In this document: positions 59,691 through 64,000 of the stretch, one piece after another
Position numbering within the stretch: position 1 is the stretch's first letter
How the letters are laid out: the number at the start of each line of letters is the position of its first letter
Position numbers and translations under genes: made by a program
DNA from: Botrytis cinerea B05.10
Taxonomy: Eukaryota; Ascomycota; Leotiomycetes; Helotiales; Sclerotiniaceae
Reading direction: 5' to 3'
Assembly (NCBI RefSeq): GCF_000143535.2
Contig: NC_037316.1
Span: forward strand, 2,356,001-2,420,000
Length of the DNA: 64,000 nt
Notes under the pieces: generated by a model
The model's input: the letters and a program-made list of their open reading frames with translations, nothing else
Told to the model about the DNA's origin: nothing
Database searches by the model: none

Positions 59691-60099
59691 CTAGCATTTA
59701 GAATTCTAACCCTCCCTCCCTCCCTCCCCCATCCCTCACATCCTCATCCGCATCCTCATCTCCATTTCCAACCCCCCAAAATAGAAAACACGAGTCCCCC
59801 GATCCTCGGAGTTTCCCTATCCACCACCGCCCTCAGCATTTTCGATACTCACCTCATCCTATACTAACCATCCCATCCCAATCATCTCTTCCCCTCCCAT
59901 ATCCAAACAAAATCAAATCACATCACATCACATCACATACAAATCACATCAAACAATCACAATATTTCAATACCAATTCTCCCCTTTCCACCTACCCACC
60001 AACCAATCTTACCACCCATAATTCCTCATCCTCATCCTCCCCCCTATCAACATCACCATCCCACCACATCCATAATTTCCTCTCTACCATCCATCCATG

Positions 60100-60127
<28 letters not shown>
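60100..60127. repeat. (CA)n microsatellite
   Basis: About 14 uninterrupted CA units in a CA/AC-rich context. Confidence 0.9.
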
Positions 60128-60132
<5 letters not shown>

Positions 60133-60306
60133 CATCCCAACCACCAGGTGAACTGAACTGATCCCATACATTCATCCCCCTTCAACACTCAATCGAGTCA
60201 ACCAACAACCAAATAGAATTTTCCTCTCCCTCCCTCCCGAATCACGGTTTCCAAAACGAGTAGGAGTGAAAGATAGTGCGTATTGTAATCTTACAATTGT
60301 ATGATT

Positions 60307-60330
60307 ACCTACCTAGACAAGTAGGTAGGT
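60307..60330. repeat. 24-bp inverted repeat ACCTACCTA / TAGGTAGGT
   Basis: Nine-bp perfect arms with a 6-nt loop (GACAAG). Could form a stem-loop in RNA or a palindromic protein site. It lies in the 3' region of PMS1. Confidence 0.8.
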
Positions 60331-60643
60331 GGTTATTGATTTCTGTTACCGAAATCCTCGGGTTTGATATCTAATACCTAACTAAACACAAGAATACATA
60401 AATACATACATCACAGTACATGAATGTGTACATTGTATTAATTTTTCTCTCCCCAACTCTAAAAATCCCAAAAAAAAAAATTCATATCCTCAGATACCAT
60501 CAATAGCGAAAATGCAATGTATGAACTCCCAAAAGATCTTTTCTTGTCTCCCCTCCCCTTTTCCCAACACCATACCATGTAAAACCCACACGAACCCATA
60601 TAAATCAATCATTCCCCATCTCTTCATCCCACCGCCAAACCAT

Positions 60644-63600
60644 CTACTCCAATCCCCTCTTCATCCTCACATACCCACCCCAATCTGTCTTTCTTTCTCC
60701 GTCCAAATCCTCCTTCCACCCCTCGCCCTCTCCATCCCACAACCCCAATCCACAAAGATGTCTCATGGTAGGTCTCCCGTGCGGACAATTCCACGGCTGT
60801 TCAATCTCTCCCATATGCCTTACTACCTTTTCCATTTGTCCCCTGGTCAATGATTTCCCAATCATAATACTACTCCTACAAGCCCTCATTGCGAACATTT
60901 TTCTAACTTTACTCGGTCTTACCATTCCGGCTCTACCACCACTTTCCGCCAGGAGCGCAATTAATTCCTCAAGATCATTGATTGAGAAAGTGGTTTCTCT
61001 CGAAACAGGAAGCGAAACAAGTTGGCATCTTCCCCCTACATCTTGGGATGATTGATCGATGGTTAAAACAAATCCATTTTGTTCCAAGATATCGAGGTTC
61101 TCAGCTACAATCTCTTCCTCGAGTGCTGTGAGAGAGAGTGTTTTGGGGTAGACTAATCTTTGCGATTGTACTATTGTAGTAGCTTGCAATCGTTCAAAAT
61201 TGTACTTTTCATCTGATGAATGTTGATCGATAATAAAAACATTATCTGCCGTTTGTATTCCACTATTTTCAGTTGTCAGCTCAGGGGCTTTCGATGCGAG
61301 AATAAAGCCGAGATTGAATTGACCAATGATTTTCATCTTAGCGAAATCACTCTTGGATATTGTAAGAGAAAGCCGCTCTTCGGCACCGTCAGAATCGAGG
61401 GCTTCGTCTTGAGAATTAGAGGTGGTTTGATTTGCGTATAAAGAAAGCGCATTTTGCAAAGATTCAAACTGTTGGTTTATATCAAGAATAGTAGTGTCAA
61501 CAGTCTGTGTCAGGTTGAACGTGGATTCCTTCCTCTTTGCGCCACCTTTGACGAGTAATTTTGCACGAGAAATATTTTCTCGGGATGGCAACGCAGCCGT
61601 TCTTTCAACTTCACTGATCATCTCTTGGACTTTCGCTTCTTCGCGAATCTTTTTCTCCTCCTCGTCTGAGTACTCTTCGTCTTCCTCCTCTCCATCTGCA
61701 TTATCTTCTGGGGGAACTTCTGATGATATAGGAGCCTCCTCATCTACCGGAGAAGCTGTTGGTGAATTTTCATTGGCATCTGCATTGGAAGCGCTTGAGG
61801 AATCAAGTGCAGCGGTTTCTAACGTAGATTCTGGCTCTTCTATATCGATCATGTCTGTATCATCGCTAGCTTCTGAGGTCTGAGTTCCAGGTGCGCCGAA
61901 TCGTTGAAGAAGCTGTTTCCCAAAAGATGGCATAGGTACATTCCGCTGAAGCTTCCCACTTTCACGCAGAGAAGCAGAAGTACTGCCAACTTTCAATCTT
62001 TTAGGGGGAGGTGTTCCAATAGAGCTAGTCACAGTATGATCACCTATTGTTATTGTAGCTATCTCTGGCAGGGAACGTTGTGGTCTACTACTTCCAAGCG
62101 AGCTCAGTACCCCTGGAGTCGACATCTGAGATGGTGATATAAGTTGAGAAATGGGTGGTTTTGAATCGGATGGACTGAGCGGATCGTCAGCGCATTCTAA
62201 CGCTTTTGATCCTTCCCTCGAGACGCTAGCCTCAGCCATCCGGTCATTGAAATCAGCAACATGTCGAGGAGGTCTATAAGTAGGTGCGTGTTGAGAGTCT
62301 TGGTTAATCGAAATCGAGCTTTCAGGGCTTACAAGATCATCTTCAGCCTCCTCAGCTCGATGAGCTTCCCTGCCAAACTTGGATATCAATCTTTGCTTTT
62401 CCTTCGACGGACCTTGGCGAACATCTTCCATACCTTTGGGAGGTGCAGGCCGTTGATCGCTCCGTTCCTCTGACTTACGACTGGCCCAGTCCGAAATCAA
62501 ATTTATAGCCGCGTCATCTCGCGACAATGGGTTTCGTGATATAGCAGAACGTTTTGCTTTTGAATTAGACTGCACATGAGAATCCTGACTAGATGTGCTT
62601 TGAGCGTTACTAGATCGTCTAGATTCCGAGACGGCACCCGATGCTTGCTCTTCCTCTTTTTCTTCCTCTTCTTCCGCGTCATCTTCCTCGGTAGATTGCG
62701 GAGATGCTTGCGAACGCTTCTGCAAACTTTTGGAAGTACCAGTAGCCTCTCGATTAATAGTCAATTGTTTGTATTGCGGTTGCTTCTGTGCTAGCAATTG
62801 AGACACTGGTATCGTATGATCCTGACCTTCAAAAAGCCCAGCAAGAGCCGTCTTGAGGTTCTCCAACATACGACTTTGATCGTGTAGTAAAATAGTACGT
62901 TTATCAGGGCTAACATTGACATCATACAAATGAGTGTCTAATTCAATATTGGCAAATATGAATGGGGACTGAGTGCTTCCCCATCCATTGTATGATTTGT
63001 AGACTTCGTTGAAAGCTTTTGCCACTTGAGGAAGTCCACACGGTCTTGAATTTACGAAGAACATTTGCCTATCAGGAGTTTGACGACCTTCTCCCGTAGC
63101 TGGCCGCGAAATGTGACCGATGATTCGAATGTCTTTAGTGTCACCATCATTTTGTGTACTCCGTCTCTGACTAGGGCCACTCGTAGGCTCCAACTCTAAA
63201 CGTAAATCCATTGGAATTAATTGGGCCAGAGTCTTCGCACCAAATACATTAACAATGTTCTCTCTAGTAGTAGGATTCCCTTTTGTAGAAAAAATCGTTG
63301 TCTTTTTGCCCTTAGCTGCCTGCTGGGAGACTGTAAACTTGATACCTGTTTGTATACAAGCATATTGTCCCAAAACGCCTGTGACCTTGCCCCATTCTCG
63401 TTTTATATTCTTCTCAAGCTCTCGTCGTCTCACTGGCAGGTTGTTGAATAAGTTCTCTACTATCACTGTAGTTCCTTTCTGCGCCGCCACGACCGATGTG
63501 CCTTTCAATTTCCCTGAGATCTCGAATTCGAGCTTCGTGCCTTTCGGGGCACTTTCTGGCATGCATGTTATGACGGAGAAATTTGAGAGTGCGCATAATG

Positions 63601-64000
63601 AAGATAAGGCTTCACCACGGAACCCAAACGTTTGAAGAGTCTTGAGGTCGTTGTATGTCGACAATTTCGAGGTATGATGTTTGAGTGCTAAGGTATCATA
63701 GTTCTGCGGAGAAATTCCACCACCGTTGTCCTGTACCTCAATTGCTTCGAGTCCTTGATTTTTAAATCGCACATCTAGTTCATCGTTAGCAAGCGAAATC
63801 TTAAGAGTATAGATATGTACATGTTCTTACCAACACTCGTTGCTCCGGCATCCAGACTATTTTCCACCAGCTCTTTCACCACCGAACACAAATCGACAAT
63901 AACTTGGCCAGACTGGATCTGATGGATCTGGAGATGTTAAATTATCAGTAAGTACTATATAGCAAGCTGAGATCCTTGAGATATTCTCACCGTCCGGCCT
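60644..64000 (-). CDS. PMS1: DNA mismatch-repair protein Pms1 (MutL homologue), 5' end cut by window
   Basis: MutL-alpha subunit: nicks the new DNA strand with Mlh1 after MutS-alpha recognises a mismatch. Seen exons on the minus strand: 64000-63991 (part), 63927-63831 and 63774-60644. The beginning lies beyond the right edge. The partial first exon ends GRT and joins to [14 protein letters not shown], matching the conserved start. The GHKL ATPase motifs are [20 protein letters not shown] and [13 protein letters not shown] long acidic, Ser-rich linker (several hundred residues) separates the C-terminal domain. That domain bears [12 protein letters not shown], a form of the DQHA-x2-E-x4-E endonuclease motif with Ser for Ala, then [12 protein letters not shown] and [11 protein letters not shown], which make up the zinc/nuclease site. 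Stop is TAG at 60644. The splice donors are GTGAG and GTAAG. Confidence 0.95.

Larger units (their letters stand above)
58305..60643. other. Upstream region of LEU1 and 3' region of PMS1
   Basis: 2.3 kb between two minus-strand genes. The 58.3-59.0 kb part carries Gcn4-type and CCAAT motifs and probably the LEU1 promoter. The 59.0-60.6 kb part is low-complexity: AT-rich (about 59050-59160), (CCATCTAT)n (about 59632-59690), (CA)n (60100-60127), and an inverted ACCTACCTA/TAGGTAGGT repeat (60307-60330). No gene recognised. Confidence 0.55.

Noticed and set aside
59630..60127. Regular repeats resembling a CRISPR array or telomere
   Set aside because: Units are 2-8 bp with no spacers, and no telomere repeat motif is present; ordinary microsatellites in a eukaryotic genome.

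Overview
The window is nuclear DNA from a filamentous ascomycete (Pezizomycotina). Genes are compact and split by short GT-AG introns, mostly about 50-75 nt. The families are fungal: Zn2Cys6 regulator, cutinase-type CE5 esterase, TOK potassium channel, Srf1, Kre6/Skn1, a fused Leu1 isomerase and DUF3716. Long intergenic stretches carry microsatellites and CCTAGGTA-type palindromes. The overall style suggests Leotiomycetes, perhaps Sclerotiniaceae (Botrytis/Sclerotinia-like), but that is inference and was not tested against a database.

Layout. 0.4-3.8 kb (+): mitochondrial ribosomal protein uL29m (MRPL4) and the Rab GDP-dissociation inhibitor GDI1. 7.6-11.3 kb: two small single-TM proteins (-) and an F-box protein (+). 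13.8-15.6 kb (-): an MFS transporter; 21.6-23.7 kb (-): a second, DHA1-type MFS transporter; between them lies a 6-kb gap without a recognisable gene. 25.8-29.0 kb (+): a large unrecognised protein with an HEIGH zinc-protease motif and a SAP-like segment. 29.6 kb: an intron-containing tRNA-Pro(UGG). 30.3-32.6 kb (-): Zn2Cys6 regulator. 34.5-35.6 kb (+): secreted, probably GPI-anchored CE5 esterase. 36.5-39.3 kb (-): TOK channel. 40.5-41.9 kb (-): Srf1-like regulator of phospholipase D, divergent from a mitochondrial K+/H+ exchange protein (+, 43.5-44.4 kb). 45.0-49.0 kb (+): two tandem DUF3716 paralogues. 52.0-54.9 kb (+): Kre6/Skn1-like GH16 protein of beta-1,6-glucan synthesis. 55.8-58.3 kb (-): LEU1. 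60.6 kb to the right edge (-): PMS1, cut by the window.

The genes do not form one cluster. They are mostly housekeeping loci (trafficking, mitochondrial translation, leucine synthesis, mismatch repair, cell wall) mixed with transport and regulatory genes. Two things stand out. The tandem DUF3716 pair has an identical six-cysteine spacing that looks like a variant of the Zn2Cys6 cluster, and an intron at the same place and phase. The HEIGH/SAP-like protein does not match a family I can name.

Gene models were spliced by hand from reading frame, splice consensus and family continuity. No search or transcript evidence was available.
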